Assembly: GCA_038087015.1 (NCBI GenBank)
Contig: JASBNA010000007.1
Location: 1,550,001 to 1,614,000, forward strand
Reading direction: 5' to 3'
Source: Cerrena zonata
Lineage: Eukaryota; Basidiomycota; Agaricomycetes; Polyporales; Cerrenaceae
Length of the DNA stretch: 64,000 nt
Part shown: piece by piece, positions 10,415-21,799 of the stretch
Position numbering within the stretch: position 1 is the stretch's first letter
How the letters are laid out: each line of letters starts with the position of its first letter
The notes under the pieces: generated by a model
Told to the model about the DNA's origin: nothing
The model's input: only the letters and a program-made list of their open reading frames with translations
Database searches by the model: none
Made by a program: the position numbers and the translations under genes

Positions 10415-11581
10415 ATGTCTCTCCCTCAGCCTGTCCCCCCATCCTGGAAGGTATGTTTGCATTTCATCTTGCAAATATTGCATTCTCATAACAAATGCCT
10501 CGTAGGATCTCGGTAAATCCTCCAACGACCTCTTGGGCCGTGATTTCCAGATCAGCGGTACCCAGCTCGAGGTCAAGACTTCCACTCCTTCCAATGTCGC
10601 GTTCAGGGTCTTCGGCACCCAGGCATCCAAGTCCAACCAAATCAACGCCGACATTGAGGCCAAGTATAGCGACAAGGCTCATGGCCTTGTCTTCACTCAA
10701 GGATGGACCACTTCCAACATTTTGAAGACTCAGGTTGAGGCCGAGAACCACCTCGCCAAGGGTCTCAAGTTTGACCTCACCACTTCCCTTCTTCCCGACA
10801 GTGGCAAGAAGACCGCTCTCCTTACCACCACCTACAAGCAACCCGGTCTCCACACCCGTGCTTTCCTTGACCTCTTCAAGGTAAGCTTAAATCAAGCGCG
10901 TAACCGCTGGGCGCGTCTCATTGACGCAAATGTTTCGCTGTAGGGCCCCACTTTCACCGCTGATACCGTTCTCGGTCGTGACGGTTTCCTCCTCGGTGCT
11001 GAAGCTTCGTACAACGTTACTGACGCTAAGGTTACCCGTTACGCTGCTGCCCTCGGCTACAGTGCTCCCGAGTACGCCGTTACCCTCCATGGTCTCGGTA
11101 ACTTCAGCACTTTTGCTGCAAGCTACTACCACCGTGTCAGCCCTGACGTCGAGGCTGGTGCTAAGGCTATCTATGACACCAAGGCTACCACTCAGGGTGT
11201 TAGCCTTGAGGTCGGTGCTAAGGCGTAAGTTCAGCTCTTTTTCTTGTATAGGCCGTTGTCTTATTGTTATTGCCAGTTACCTCGATGCTGCTGCCTTTGT
11301 CAAGGCCAAGATCAACAACTCGGGTGTCCTCGCTCTCGGTAAGAACTATAAGCTAATTATTGTTATATGTCGCTAATTCAATACTATTTACAGGCTACAC
11401 TCAGGCTCTCCGCCCCGGTGTTAAGGCTTCCTTCGGTCTTGCTCTTGATACTCAGCGTCTCAACGAGACTACCCCTACTGGCCCTGCTCACAAGGTTTGT
11501 CAGATGAATTATCAATTATAACTCGTATTGACCCTCATTTATTTCATGCAGGTCGGTGCTAGCTTCGTCTTCGAGGGTTGA
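10415..11581 (+). CDS. POR1: Mitochondrial outer membrane porin (VDAC)
   Basis: Six exons (10415-10450, 10506-10880, 10944-11224, 11277-11338, 11394-11494, 11552-11581) give 294 residues, slightly longer than the usual 283. The order of features matches VDAC: N-terminal helix (PPSWKDLGKSSNDLLGRDF), repeated amphipathic beta strands with alternating polarity, the GLVFTQGW strand, and a C-terminal KVGASFVFEG strand that acts as the beta-signal for SAM insertion. VDAC forms the voltage-dependent channel for ATP, ADP and small metabolites. Codon use is strongly biased to C-ending and fungal preferred codons, pointing to high expression. Confidence 0.95.
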
Positions 11582-12009
11582 AAACTGTTGTATGTGTGGG
11601 ATTATTCCTTAATGTTTTCGTAATAATACGGCTCTAAAAGGTTCTTTTTTTACGAACACCGATATCTTGCGAATGTGAAGTGGCGTTAAATCTGATGTGA
11701 TAAAGTTGAAATGGTGTGTCGTGTACAATTCCTCCAAGTTCTGGGCGTCTATCATTGGCGCTGTAGAATCTTGAAGCATTGCCACCCTAGGACGTTACTC
11801 TGCTTTTCTATTGTCTAGGCCGTCAATCCGATAATTGCTATGACTTATGAACATATAAGTACAAATATCCGACATAGCCTGATTGCTGCGCATGATCATT
11901 GTCCCTGCCGCTGCGAGGTCTATAAAGTCTTCCTTGGAACACCACCATCCAGACAGTCTAACTACGCCCCAAACCACCCACTCTCACATTAAACTGTCTA
12001 CTTTACCCC
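11582..12009. other. Intergenic with promoter of paralogue B
   Basis: The VDAC 3' UTR followed by the promoter of the 12010 gene. No further gene seen. Confidence 0.5.
11921..11926 (+). promoter_or_regulatory. TATA box of paralogue B
   Basis: TATAAA 84 bases before the ATG at 12010, followed by a CA/CT-rich leader. Confidence 0.6.
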
Positions 12010-12669
12010 ATGTCTTCCCATCCTATCACTAACGTCTACTATCCCTCCGGCTTCATGACACCCTCCGCGAATCTCACCATGAAAGAAGAATCGACCCAAA
12101 CACAAACCACTTCTTATGATAGCGAAGTCGCGCGTTCGAACAGTGGCGATGGGATTGAACCAAACATCTCACCAGTCGCGAGTCAGGTCAATGACGGGGA
12201 CATGCTCGAGGTCCACCTGGTCATGTTCAACACCTCCCAATACTTTGGGCCCGCCCCAGAGAACGACTGGTATTTCTACTGGCTAAATCCGAGACCGTGT
12301 CTCTACGAAGACCGCAAATACGTTACAAAAGGAGTCCGGCCATTTACCTCCCATGTTGAACCCATTGGCCGAGATCCTATCACTGGTCATAGCGAGATCC
12401 TATTGGACAAGTTCACAGTGAAATTTCTGTACGACGATGATCTTTGGTCAGATATGCTCAACTTAATGGAGCCTTGTAAGACGGATGATGTTAGGCCTTT
12501 CTACCAGAGGGCGTTGGATGTTTTTGTTGCCAGGGGGGGTTTGACTGAGGAGGAGAGGGTTGCATTCTTGAAAAGGGTTGCTGAGGCGACTCTGAGCCTT
12601 CCAAGTCGTGTAGAGAACTCTACGGAAGCTGAGCAGATTCAGTACTACCGCCCAGGGCGTCGCGATTAG
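12010..12669 (+). CDS. Unknown fungal family protein, paralogue B
   Basis: A single exon of 219 residues. The N-terminal 60 residues are Ser/Thr-rich and variable. The core DGDMLEVHLVMFNTS, NDWYFYWLNPRPC and ITGHSEILLDKF is followed by DDDLWSDMLNL and ALDVFVARGGLTEEERVAFLKR. The last part parallels LLRKAADAGLLSGERVAFLV in the 14219 protein (GL-x-x-ERVAFL). The proteins share layout and length, not high identity. No signal peptide or membrane segment. Function unknown to me. Confidence 0.7.
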   Translation: MSSHPITNVYYPSGFMTPSANLTMKEESTQTQTTSYDSEVARSNSGDGIEPNISPVASQVNDGDMLEVHLVMFNTSQYFGPAPENDWYFYWLNPRPCLYEDRKYVTKGVRPFTSHVEPIGRDPITGHSEILLDKFTVKFLYDDDLWSDMLNLMEPCKTDDVRPFYQRALDVFVARGGLTEEERVAFLKRVAEATLSLPSRVENSTEAEQIQYYRPGRRD

Positions 12670-14218
12670 CCTTGAGTAGCTTAATATCTTCTTGTTGTTC
12701 ATCTTTGTCCAGTCTATCCTAATTTCGAATTGTCTTTTCTTAAACGGGTGTGTGTATGTGTAGCTAACAGGTAGTGCTAGGTGATTGTCCTTTTTGCTGT
12801 AATGGGAGTGAGACAAGTTGAATGGGTAGTTTGCATCGGCTATTCAAATGAGTGTTGCTTCCGTGCCATACGACAATCCTGTGTGTACACCACTCTCATC
12901 TATACCTCGGGAGTATCTTTCTCCTCGTCGTTCTGGTCAGACATCGAACCATCCGTGTAAGTATTCAATATTCAATATTCATTGCCACATTTCGTAAGTA
13001 CGCCTCTTTCAATTCAAGTTAGTACGTAGTCACGGTGTGGCGTAGCGAGCATCATAAAGTTATACAGCTCCGACGGAGTGAGACTCATACATATAGCATT
13101 AAAGTCAATAATGAGCCGGTAGCACAGTGAGGCAAATGGGATCGGAGCACCAAAATGCTACGATCTCCAGCGGAAAACTCGGGTATCGTTGCTACTTTGC
13201 CGGGGCACCTTGTGAAGGAGTCTCCGATGAACAAAGATAATATCTTTAGCCACGCTTAAAGCATAGGTTTTGACTCCTCTGTAATCTCCTTATTGAAGTC
13301 TATGACAACGGTGCTCAGCACATCGGAATCGGTCGGATTGATCAAACGGCCATCATGTTGAACTAAAGAAGTTGCCATTTTGGTACCAGTTTGGCCAAAT
13401 CGGGGTTGTCACAGTATTGAGCGCCTTTAATTTGAACGTGTCTCAGTCTCCTTGCACCACACGCCAACGGATGAGAAAAATGACACCGCCAACGACAGAT
13501 ACGGACTCTATCGAATATCCGCTCCAGGTAACAAGTAAATAATTATATACCGTGACGTTGTCTGACAGATAAAGAATCTTCGTTTAGATACTCTTAATGT
13601 TATAGAGACTAAACTTCCAAAGTAATACCCTTACCCTAGGCCGGTTGCTGGGACGCTTTGCGCATACCGACAATTCTTATTGTTCTTTCTCAGCTGCCAC
13701 GATGCATCCAAAACTAACACGGCCAGAGAGAAATATTTTCATCCGCAAAGCGATGACCACAACGCTTTGACTTTGACCGGCCAAAATTTGGAAGAAATGT
13801 CTTTCCATAGACTCCCTCTGACTGATGATACGCGTTTGAAGCTCTCTTCTTCTGTTAGACTAAACCATACACCACTGCTGAGGTACACCTAAGTAATTGG
13901 TATGTTACTGGATATTCATATCTTGTCGTAGAGACAGACCTCAATGGACCCGTATATCGACCAAGATGCGACGCGAGCTCTTTGGCGCAAGCCGGAGTGG
14001 CTCGAAGGTAGTATTTCCATTGTGCTTTAAAATGACGTTTCAAGGGGCGATCCTCGTGCCTTGCTGGCCGAATTTTTTCGTGGGGGTATAAAAACCAGGG
14101 ATGTATGTAGCCGGGGAATTTCTCCCTTATACCATTGCTTCCTGTACCATTCACATATTCTTACATTTCCCTTACGAGCTTCACTTCACTTCTATTCATT
14201 AGCTTTTCTTTCTTTGTG
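12670..14218. other. Long intergenic stretch
   Basis: Only short, unsupported open frames on both strands. The final 150 bases hold the paralogue C promoter. The middle (about 13.0-13.7 kb) shows no coding signal and no obvious repeat. Confidence 0.45.
14087..14094 (+). promoter_or_regulatory. TATA box of paralogue C
   Basis: TATAAAAA preceded by a G-rich stretch, 132 bases before the ATG at 14219. Confidence 0.65.
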
Positions 14219-14692
14219 ATGACTCACGAGACCATCAACACCGTTCCCCAAAACGTCGTTCGCCCAACTGACGTCTGTCACATCTTCCCCGACCCCGATG
14301 CAACGCTAGACGTTGTTCTCGTCATAGAGAACACCAAACTTCCCGCCGAGAAACGCACTTGGTCTATAGTGTGGCGTATCGAGGAAGGCCAACCCGAGTA
14401 TCGGGTCATTCAAGTTGTCCGCGAAGGACCGCACGCCACCTGGTTCAAATGGGGTGTTCGAACGACGGCTTACCAGTCTTGTGTACAGAAGGCTGCTGTC
14501 ATCAACGTAGGCACATTTTCCCTGGTGCAACGCAAGCTGTGGGAGGACATCTCGGACAACGTTTCTGTTCGTCCAGACTGCAACGGTTCTCTGGTCTTCG
14601 TCGAGGAGCTCTTGCGCAAGGCTGCTGATGCAGGTCTTCTTTCTGGGGAACGAGTGGCCTTTCTCGTCAACAAGATCAAGGACGAGTTGTGA
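14219..14692 (+). CDS. Unknown fungal family protein, paralogue C
   Basis: A single exon, 157 residues; the ATG at 14219 is the first after the TATA box and a pyrimidine-rich leader. The core reads TLDVVLVIENTKLP, RTWSIVWRIEEGQ, then QRKLWEDISDNVSV and FVEELLRKAADAGLLSGERV. The last two elements are the clearest link to paralogues A and B. It lacks the long N-terminal tail of B and the C-terminal extensions of A and B. No known domain recognised. Confidence 0.72.
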   Translation: MTHETINTVPQNVVRPTDVCHIFPDPDATLDVVLVIENTKLPAEKRTWSIVWRIEEGQPEYRVIQVVREGPHATWFKWGVRTTAYQSCVQKAAVINVGTFSLVQRKLWEDISDNVSVRPDCNGSLVFVEELLRKAADAGLLSGERVAFLVNKIKDEL

Positions 14693-15052
14693 ACATCTCC
14701 GAGTTTCTGATTGCTAATTGTAAGCCACTCTTTTAATTTCAAAACACGCCATAACTAAACATACATCCATACATCTAGCCTAATCCTTCAATATTCAATT
14801 CATATCCTATCTGACCTGTCCTATGCATTCTTTTCCTTGTGTTTCCTGCACGTCTCTACGATCGTTTCTTGCCCACCGACTCGAACTTAATAACAGATGG
14901 CTAGCCATCCACTCTTGTGTAACTTCGTGATGATTTTGATTTTCTAAATGAAATTTGTATATATGTATTGTAAAACTAGGGAAGTCGGAATCGTAACCAC
15001 ATCAAGACCAGTAAAAGAAACTTAAGGTATGAAACCAATAACCATATATCCC
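14693..15052. other. Convergent 3' region
   Basis: Between the converging ends of paralogue C and the aquaporin gene. AT-rich, no gene seen. Confidence 0.5.
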
Positions 15053-16676
15053 TTAGACAGGTGAATCAGTTCCGGCGATAGGTTTTTGTCGCTCGGCGTT
15101 TGCGGCACGCGCATGAGCCATTCTAGCCTTCTTATTTCTGTGTACAGTGTTAAAACGTGAAAAGGGAACATGAAACGACAATACTTACGGTTTGTTAATA
15201 AGGCTCTCTGCTCCGGTGAAGAAGAGAACATCATAGATGAATGTGCCAACTGTTTGAAGGGGCAGCATCGTGAGCGGTAAGCATAGGACACAGTTAGGGG
15301 TGATTTGAAGTACTGACCAATGGCACCAACAATTGGGGCAATCACAGGACACCATAGCCAATAGTGACTATTGAATAATGAACGCTCAGTAACAAGGAAT
15401 ACATCTAGATCCCAAGCCGACTTACTTCCTGAAAGTATAAACTGTCGAAAAAGTATTAGTGCCCGTAACTACATCACGAGTGAAAAGTCTTACCATCTGC
15501 ACCATACCCAACCATCGAAGTGAGTAGTCGAGGACCAAGGTCACGAGCCGGATTGATAGCATAGCCTGGGTCAGAAGGTCAGTCAGAGTACCATCTCACG
15601 AAGAATCTGGTGTGATCTCTTACCCGTTTGCATTCCGAGCGCAGCTCCGATTCCGAGGATGGTGATGAACAGAACAAGAGGTACGAGTCCAGCCGGTGGT
15701 GGACCATTCCGTGCATCGTTAACTGCACATACCACCAAGAGGAGGATCACCGTGCCTACAAACTAAAAAGCCTAGTGTAAGGGGCAGGTGGCGAAAGGAA
15801 CCCGCAGAATTACTCACTTCGTCAAAGAAACACGATACAGATGTCATGTAAGGAAGCTGAAATGAGTGGCGCATGAGCAATGCATGGAATGACACGAATA
15901 ATTAATACGAATTTACTAACTGCGTATGTCGAGAAAAGCCCTGCAGTGCCTGGAACAGTCCTGATATGGCGACCACCCTCGGCGATGTCGATGGCATGAA
16001 TGTAATTTGCGTAAATGATACCTGCACCACAAAGACCGCCCATAAGTTGGGCGAAAATGTAGGCTGGTACCTTACGCCAGGGGAAGTCCCTCCAGAGTGC
16101 AAAGGCGATAGTTACTGCAGGATTAATGTGGCCACCGGAGATTCCGCCTGAGACCCATACACCGAGCGCGGTACCTTTTGAAAACGTAAGTATGAGCAAG
16201 TTTAAGCCTAAGTACGTCTAGATCACATACCGACCGCCCAGCCGAAATTTAACGAGAGGTAATCCTGAGGGGAGCATCAACAATGAGCATAAATATCCCT
16301 CAGAGTAGAAGGTACATACGCCTTTTGGTGTTGCAGAAATGCTTGTGTTGGATCCTAAAACGACTTGACAGTCTACTCCATTGCCGAAGATGATTAGGAT
16401 CATGACGCCGAAGAACTCTGCAGCTGGTTCTCTAATCCATTCACTGGATATAAGCAATGGGGGACATGAGAAACAATGGTCGGGAGTAATAGAGTGTAGT
16501 AGTTACCGGATTCTGGACCAGCGGTTTGGGTATTTTGTGTAGTGTTCCACGGATTCGTTATCGTCGTCATAGTCGTGGGCGTCGGATTGAGTTGCACTGA
16601 TGTGCTCAATAGACTCCTTGCGGTCGTGATCATGAAGTTGTTTGCGAGTATGTACAGAGGAGTCGTACGACGACAT
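15053..16676 (-). CDS. Aquaglyceroporin (major intrinsic protein)
   Basis: Eleven exons: 16507-16676, 16320-16443, 16231-16264, 15921-16174, 15818-15856, 15624-15762, 15494-15565, 15426-15441, 15318-15367, 15189-15249, 15053-15137, summing to 347 residues without a frame break. Six membrane segments are visible. The two half-loops are [15 protein letters not shown] and [14 protein letters not shown]. The Asp after the second NPAR is the hallmark of glycerol-conducting MIPs, so glycerol and small polyols are likely substrates besides water. The N terminus is a 55-residue hydrophilic tail rich in His, Asp and Ser. Start: first ATG of the frame after a purine-rich leader. Exon 8 is only 16 nt. 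Confidence 0.92.
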
Positions 16677-18192
16677 GTCACTTGAGCCGGAGGTGATTAA
16701 AACTACAAGCTGTGGGGATCAGTACGTGATGGGAGGGGCTCCACGGGCTGATTTTATAGGTGGAAAGGGGCCCAGGTACAGGGCTGGACAGTGTGAAGGG
16801 CGAAACGTGCAGGAGTAGCCGAGGCCGACTTAGACTAGACAAGTGAGATACCGGAGGATGGCGATTCTCGAATCACGAGTAAGGAAGGAGAAGCTGGCTG
16901 CTTATACAGCCTTCAGAACGGAGGTCCGAATCACTAAACTTAACACCATTTTGTTGGAGTTTCGAGATAGAATGGAGTCTCATGACCCTTGACCCCTGTG
17001 GAATCGAATGTCATTCTTGGGGAATTGGTCCATGGCGCGCTCTAAAAGTCATTACGCGTGAGGTGATCTCGCAGAGCTGTCAGGAGGTTCTCTACGTTCC
17101 ACATTTTCACATCGCATCTAACCGCCGGTTACACCCTCAGAAAGCGTAATCGGTTTGAGCTTCTTTACAATCAACCAATGGTGTTTGTTCCGTCAGATGG
17201 TCCGTCCAACGCTTGGAGCAATGGTAATATTCGCATAAAGAAAGCGAAAACAAAGACTACCTGCAAACCTATTATTAGTGAGGATGGGAAAGTATGTGAC
17301 CGTAAACTACTTCGCGTGATTGACATGGCTATCTTGGCTTTGGATTCTTGCACATTCCTTTTGTAAAGTCTGATTCGGAGATATCAGATGCGGACATAAA
17401 AGTGGGAGGCAGAGTAAGTCACAAGGACTATACAAGCTTTAGCGAACGCGTCGGAACCTAGATAAATCTTTGCATTGACTTTTGTGGTAGGAAGAATGAT
17501 GGCAGACCATCGTGACTGCTGCCTTTCGTGGAAAGATTCGGAAGAGAGCGGACGCAAAGAGGTTCGGACCGAACACTAAAATGCGACCTGAAAGGGCATG
17601 TTTGTCGCAAGCTTTATTCCGTTGTACACATAGTAATTATGAATAACGCGATACCGATCGCACACCGAGGGTGTCTAAAGCCGCTTGCAATTGAAAGATG
17701 CATATGCGCCGAGGTGCAATAGTACCTGAATCCACACATGGCTATTTCTATGAGACAAGACATTAGAAGGAGAAGATAGTGACATGGTACACTCACCTAA
17801 TAAGCACGGCCTTACGGTTCTTCTGTAGGTTTTCGGAAGGTGCGTGGCTAGACATATCTGGGGTATCTCAAACTCTGTCACGTTGGACCACTGAAGTACC
17901 CTAAAGAAGAGCTATTCTGAGCTCATCGTGAGGGTTCAAGAAGGGTACAAAGCACATAGGTTTTCAAATCATTTTCCTGTAAAACGGGAGATGGGAGTGC
18001 AAATTCGAAAGTCGTGCTAGCTTCCTACCTCGAAACGTTCTGAACCCTAACCACAATACCTTGTTTCGATTACGTTGTTTTGGCGCCCAGCTTGTGGCGG
18101 CCTGCGCTGAGCGCATCGTTCCTGAATTGACTGGAGCCTAATACAACTCGGATTTGCAAACTCTTAACCTTTACTTCTTTCTAATCACTATC
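16677..18192. other. Long intergenic stretch between divergent genes
   Basis: Upstream regions of the aquaglyceroporin and the SYLF gene. Overlapping 60-residue open frames around 17.17-17.37 kb on both strands are mirror images without support. No gene, tRNA or repeat recognised. Confidence 0.45.
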
Positions 18193-19208
18193 ATGTCTAT
18201 GCTCGACAAGTTCAGACAAGGTGCCGCCAAAGCCGGTATCCAAGCTACAGCTTTCCTCAAAGACGGCGGAAATAAGATTGCTACTGGATCGAGGGACTTT
18301 GCGCAGGGATTCAGCCTTGCCAGGAGAAGCAGAGAAGGCTGCCAGCATCTCGCTAGTTTCTTGGGTACGCATGAGCCTCATTCTGGTGTCTGAACTTACA
18401 TCGGTGACCTTTCACCTGTAGCTGATCCCGATCACCCTGAATCCGCCTTAAATGCTATTCCAAAGGCCGTTCTGCAGCGTGCAAGAGGTGGAGTTTCTCC
18501 AGACAAATCAGGCGAAGATGGATGTACTGACACACGTCTATGATGACGAATAGGTCTCGCTGTGTTCTCCGTTCTGAAAGCAGGATTTATGTTCTCAGGC
18601 AAGGCTGGATCGGGTCTGGTCATTGCCCGTCTCCCAGATGGTTCTTGGTCTGCACCATCATGCATTGCAACCGGTGGTGTAGGCTGGGGTCTTCAGATCG
18701 GTGCCGACATAACCGACTTTGTTATTGTGCTCAACAGCGAAGATGCTGTCAAAGCATTCTCCATCGGTGGTAACGTCACTATTGGTGGGAACATTAGCGC
18801 TGCAGCGGGTCCTATTGGTACTGGTGGAAGTGTACAAGCCTCGTTAGCCCACCCTGCACCAATGTTCTCGTATTCCAAATCCAAAGGTCAGTGCCCAGCC
18901 TCAATTTAGGGTAGATCGTGCAGCTTACCAAATTTTGTTTGCTGCAGGATTATTCGCCGGTCTCTCGCTTGAAGGAACTGTCCTCATCGAACGTAAGGAC
19001 GCCAACAGAGAATTCTACGGCTCGCCTGTACCCTGCTCGTGATATCCTCAGCGGTCGTGTACCCCCTCCAGAGGTTGCCTCGAGGCTTTACGAGGTCATT
19101 GAGGCTGCTGAGGGTGTCGATGAATCAGGGTTGCCAGACTCTGCATACGTTCCCGGCGGACATGGTGTCGACCACAACATGGTTTTCGATGCCGAAGGTC
19201 ACCATTGA
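18193..19208 (+). CDS. SYLF-domain lipid-binding protein (Ysc84/SH3YL1-like), frame break in last exon
   Basis: Exons 18193-18364, 18422-18487, 18554-18886 and 18948-19208. The SYLF (DUF500) domain is well preserved: IPKAVLQRARGLAVFSVLKA, GFMFSGKAGSGLVIARLPDG, SWSAPSCIATGGVGWGLQIG, DFVIVLNSEDAVKAF and FAGLSLEGTVLIERKDANRE. It binds phosphoinositides and links membranes to actin patches in fungi. There is no SH3 domain, unlike yeast Lsb3/Ysc84. After EFYGSPV the frame hits a stop, while the expected continuation PARDILSGRVPPPEVASRLY is in the next frame. The switch is at CCC 19031-19033 and the exon sum is 1 mod 3. A 24-nt intron is the only splice alternative and is too short. Confidence 0.82.
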
Positions 19209-19533
19209 AATGAGGATTGAGAGATGCGTTGTTGTAATGAGACGGCCCCAGGTTGTTTAACCGCAAGGATACCATACTACATTTGAATTACGATAGTTGA
19301 CGACCTATTCCAGGATATGCTTTTTTCTTTGTACTTGTATGATAGTACTCTTCAGTGTCTTCACATCGTTGTTGCCAATTCATTATTTTATCTTGTACAG
19401 TTGCACTTGTCAGCTGAGCAGGATATCATCTAATATGTATTAGGCCCCATATGACGGGAAATATAATAATACAGATCCAACAAAACAAAACATGAACATC
19501 GTAACAGTCCTAAACCCCTCTAGGTGCAAAACT
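19209..19533. other. Convergent 3' region
   Basis: Between the SYLF and ENPP stop codons; T-rich, no gene. Confidence 0.5.
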
Positions 19534-21799
19534 CTAGAAATAATTGTCCCAGAACCCTTTGGTACCGTTCGTAGACGCAGCATACTTCTCGATGCCGAGG
19601 AGCTTCATCATGAGATTGTAGATCTCAACATTCGGGAATGTATCCATGACATAGGTATTATCGGACGTCGAGTGCCAGCCTTTGTTGGCATTGAATAACC
19701 GGCGAGCGAAGATATTCGCCTCCGAACGAGATTGATGGAGAGACTTGATCAGAGATGGGAATGTTCCATGTGCGACGAACATGGCGTGCATAGCAGGATG
19801 GTCATTGTCATATCCGTGATTCTGTAAAGGGGTGTAAAGATTTCTGAATGTAATTTCGGGATTTTGGTAGGAACTTACGCCTTTGCTCATACCGGATCCA
19901 TTTTCGAAATGGTTGGTGAGAGCATATCCAAGTCTTGGAACAACATAGATAGGAGCAATACGCTCATTATGCGCGAAGTGATATCTCTGAGGCATCGTCT
20001 CGTGAGTGAACACGTCAAATTTGCCCTCACTGGCTTTAGCAGCCTTCTGTAGGACCTCGAGGTAATGAGATTCATTAACGTTAGAGGTGAAACGAATTCC
20101 CATAGATGGCCAGCCTATTTCAAAGGAACATGTTACTTTCCTGTAAAGTGGGGCGGCGGAATTAGGAATTGTTCATGTAACGTACCATCTTCGTGCTCAA
20201 TTTGGTGGAAGCCATCTCCAAGGATATCGTCAATGTAGATCCACTCGGGGTCACTTGTATCAGTCATTCCATGATCACTGACAAAGACAATGTCCACGAT
20301 ATCGGTGAGGTTTCGTGCTTCTAGTGAGTCATGAATGTCCTTGGCAAATTGGTCCACATTCTTCAGGACTCGCTGGAGAACGGGATATATCAGCAAGACA
20401 GTCATCCCCGTGGAGTGTTAACGTACATTCACGAGTTCAGAATTTGGCCCAGCGGCATGCCCAGCCTGATCGAGTGAAGGTTCATATGCTATCGTAAACG
20501 TAGGATTAGCAACATTGACAGGAATAGAGTAGGGGGACGTACCCATGATCAACTGCGGACGTTCTTCCAATGGCAGGTCAATCCATTCCATAATTTGATC
20601 ATGCTTCTCTTTCAACGGTACCTTATCCTGGTGACATAAACATGGCGTGAGCTCAGACCAACAGATGTTATGGTATTCTACATACTCTCCAGGGGACGAA
20701 ATATGTCGGTGACGTCCCTAATGAGGTCTTAGGCGGTCCGGGCCTAAAAATTAGTAAAATCAACATTTATGGAACGACGATCATGGCAAGTTATATTCGT
20801 ACCACATGAGATTAGCAGTGATGAGACCTGCAGTCTCTGCAGTCTCCCACATCTTTGTCTTGACGTGAGCGATCCAAAAGATGCACAGTAAGCTGATCAC
20901 GATACTTACAGGTTCGCCAGACCACCATGACGCATTCCAAGAGTATTCAATGCGGTTATAGTGGAACTCCTCTCCCGTGCGCGGATCCCAGAAGTTCTGA
21001 AAATGTCCAATCAGACACGGACCATATATTACACCGTTCTTTACTAAAGTTAACTCACATTTGCGACAATGCCATGTGACTCGGCGTACAAACCAGTCCT
21101 GGAATGAATTGGGACTCGGGACTTAAAGTGGTTTTAAGAGCAAGTGCTTACATCAAGGCCCAGTGATTCCTTTCAATGGGCATCTGTTTAGATATAATCA
21201 CGTAGAGATAATTATACAGAGATGGTACTCACGGGAAGGTCAGGGTCTTCGGAGATTGAGAGTGAACTCAGTATAAATTGCAGGGTCTAGGGTCTGCGAT
21301 ATTGCTTACAGGGAAGATAGGCCTCATAGATTTAGCACGAAGGCCCTCTTTGCTTATAGCAAGAAGATGGGGTGTGAGTCCTCGATCGAGATAGTCTGCT
21401 CTAGACACCACATTGCGTTCAGATACGTATGAATGGTCCCAAGGTGAAAGCAGCCTACCGGAGACCATCAATAGACACAATCAGCGCAGTCTTCTTGAAA
21501 TAGTGAGTACCATTGCTGCGAAGACGTCTATTGTCGAAATCTTCGTGTGGCTTCCGTGACGGAACGACAGCAGAGTACAAAGCGGGTCCAGCAACAGCAC
21601 CTAGTAGAAGTACAATGATCGTCACAGCACCGATAGTTATTCTTCTCCGTGTGAAGTTGCTCTGAGGAGGAATGAGTTCCTCGGAAGTCTCATGTTCTAT
21701 GTCTCCTTCAGACAACAATCCCCTACGTTCTTCGTCGGAAGCGGGCCCGGGAACATGTTTAGACTGACTAAACGGAGGGGCGGTATTGGTCGGTTTCAT
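19534..21799 (-). CDS. Ectonucleotide pyrophosphatase/phosphodiesterase (type II membrane protein)
   Basis: Thirteen exons give 518 residues in continuous frame (exon limits include 21459-21799, 21310-21400, 21233-21246, 21152-21169, 21059-21098, 20910-20996 and a last exon 19534-19821). An N-terminal cytosolic tail of about 50 residues is followed by one membrane anchor (ITIGAVTIIVLLLGAVAGPA). Catalytic motifs of the alkaline-phosphatase-like ENPP family are all seen: IVSIDGLRADYLDRGLTP (metal Asp), FPTLTFPNHWALMTGLY (Thr nucleophile), YEPSLDQAGHAAGP (Asp/His), FVSDHGMTDT and NHGYDN. Yeast Npp1/Npp2 hydrolyse nucleotide phosphodiesters and help phosphate acquisition. The same role is inferred here, with the domain facing the vacuole lumen or cell exterior. 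Exons 3 and 4 are 14 and 18 nt. Confidence 0.92.

Noticed and set aside
17171..17366. Mirror-image 60-residue frames on both strands
   Set aside because: No start context, splice sites or family resemblance; treated as chance.
18941..19208. Alternative frame of the last SYLF exon as a separate ORF (18918-19208)
   Set aside because: Its upstream half is antisense to conservation; only the part after the frame break is real coding sequence.
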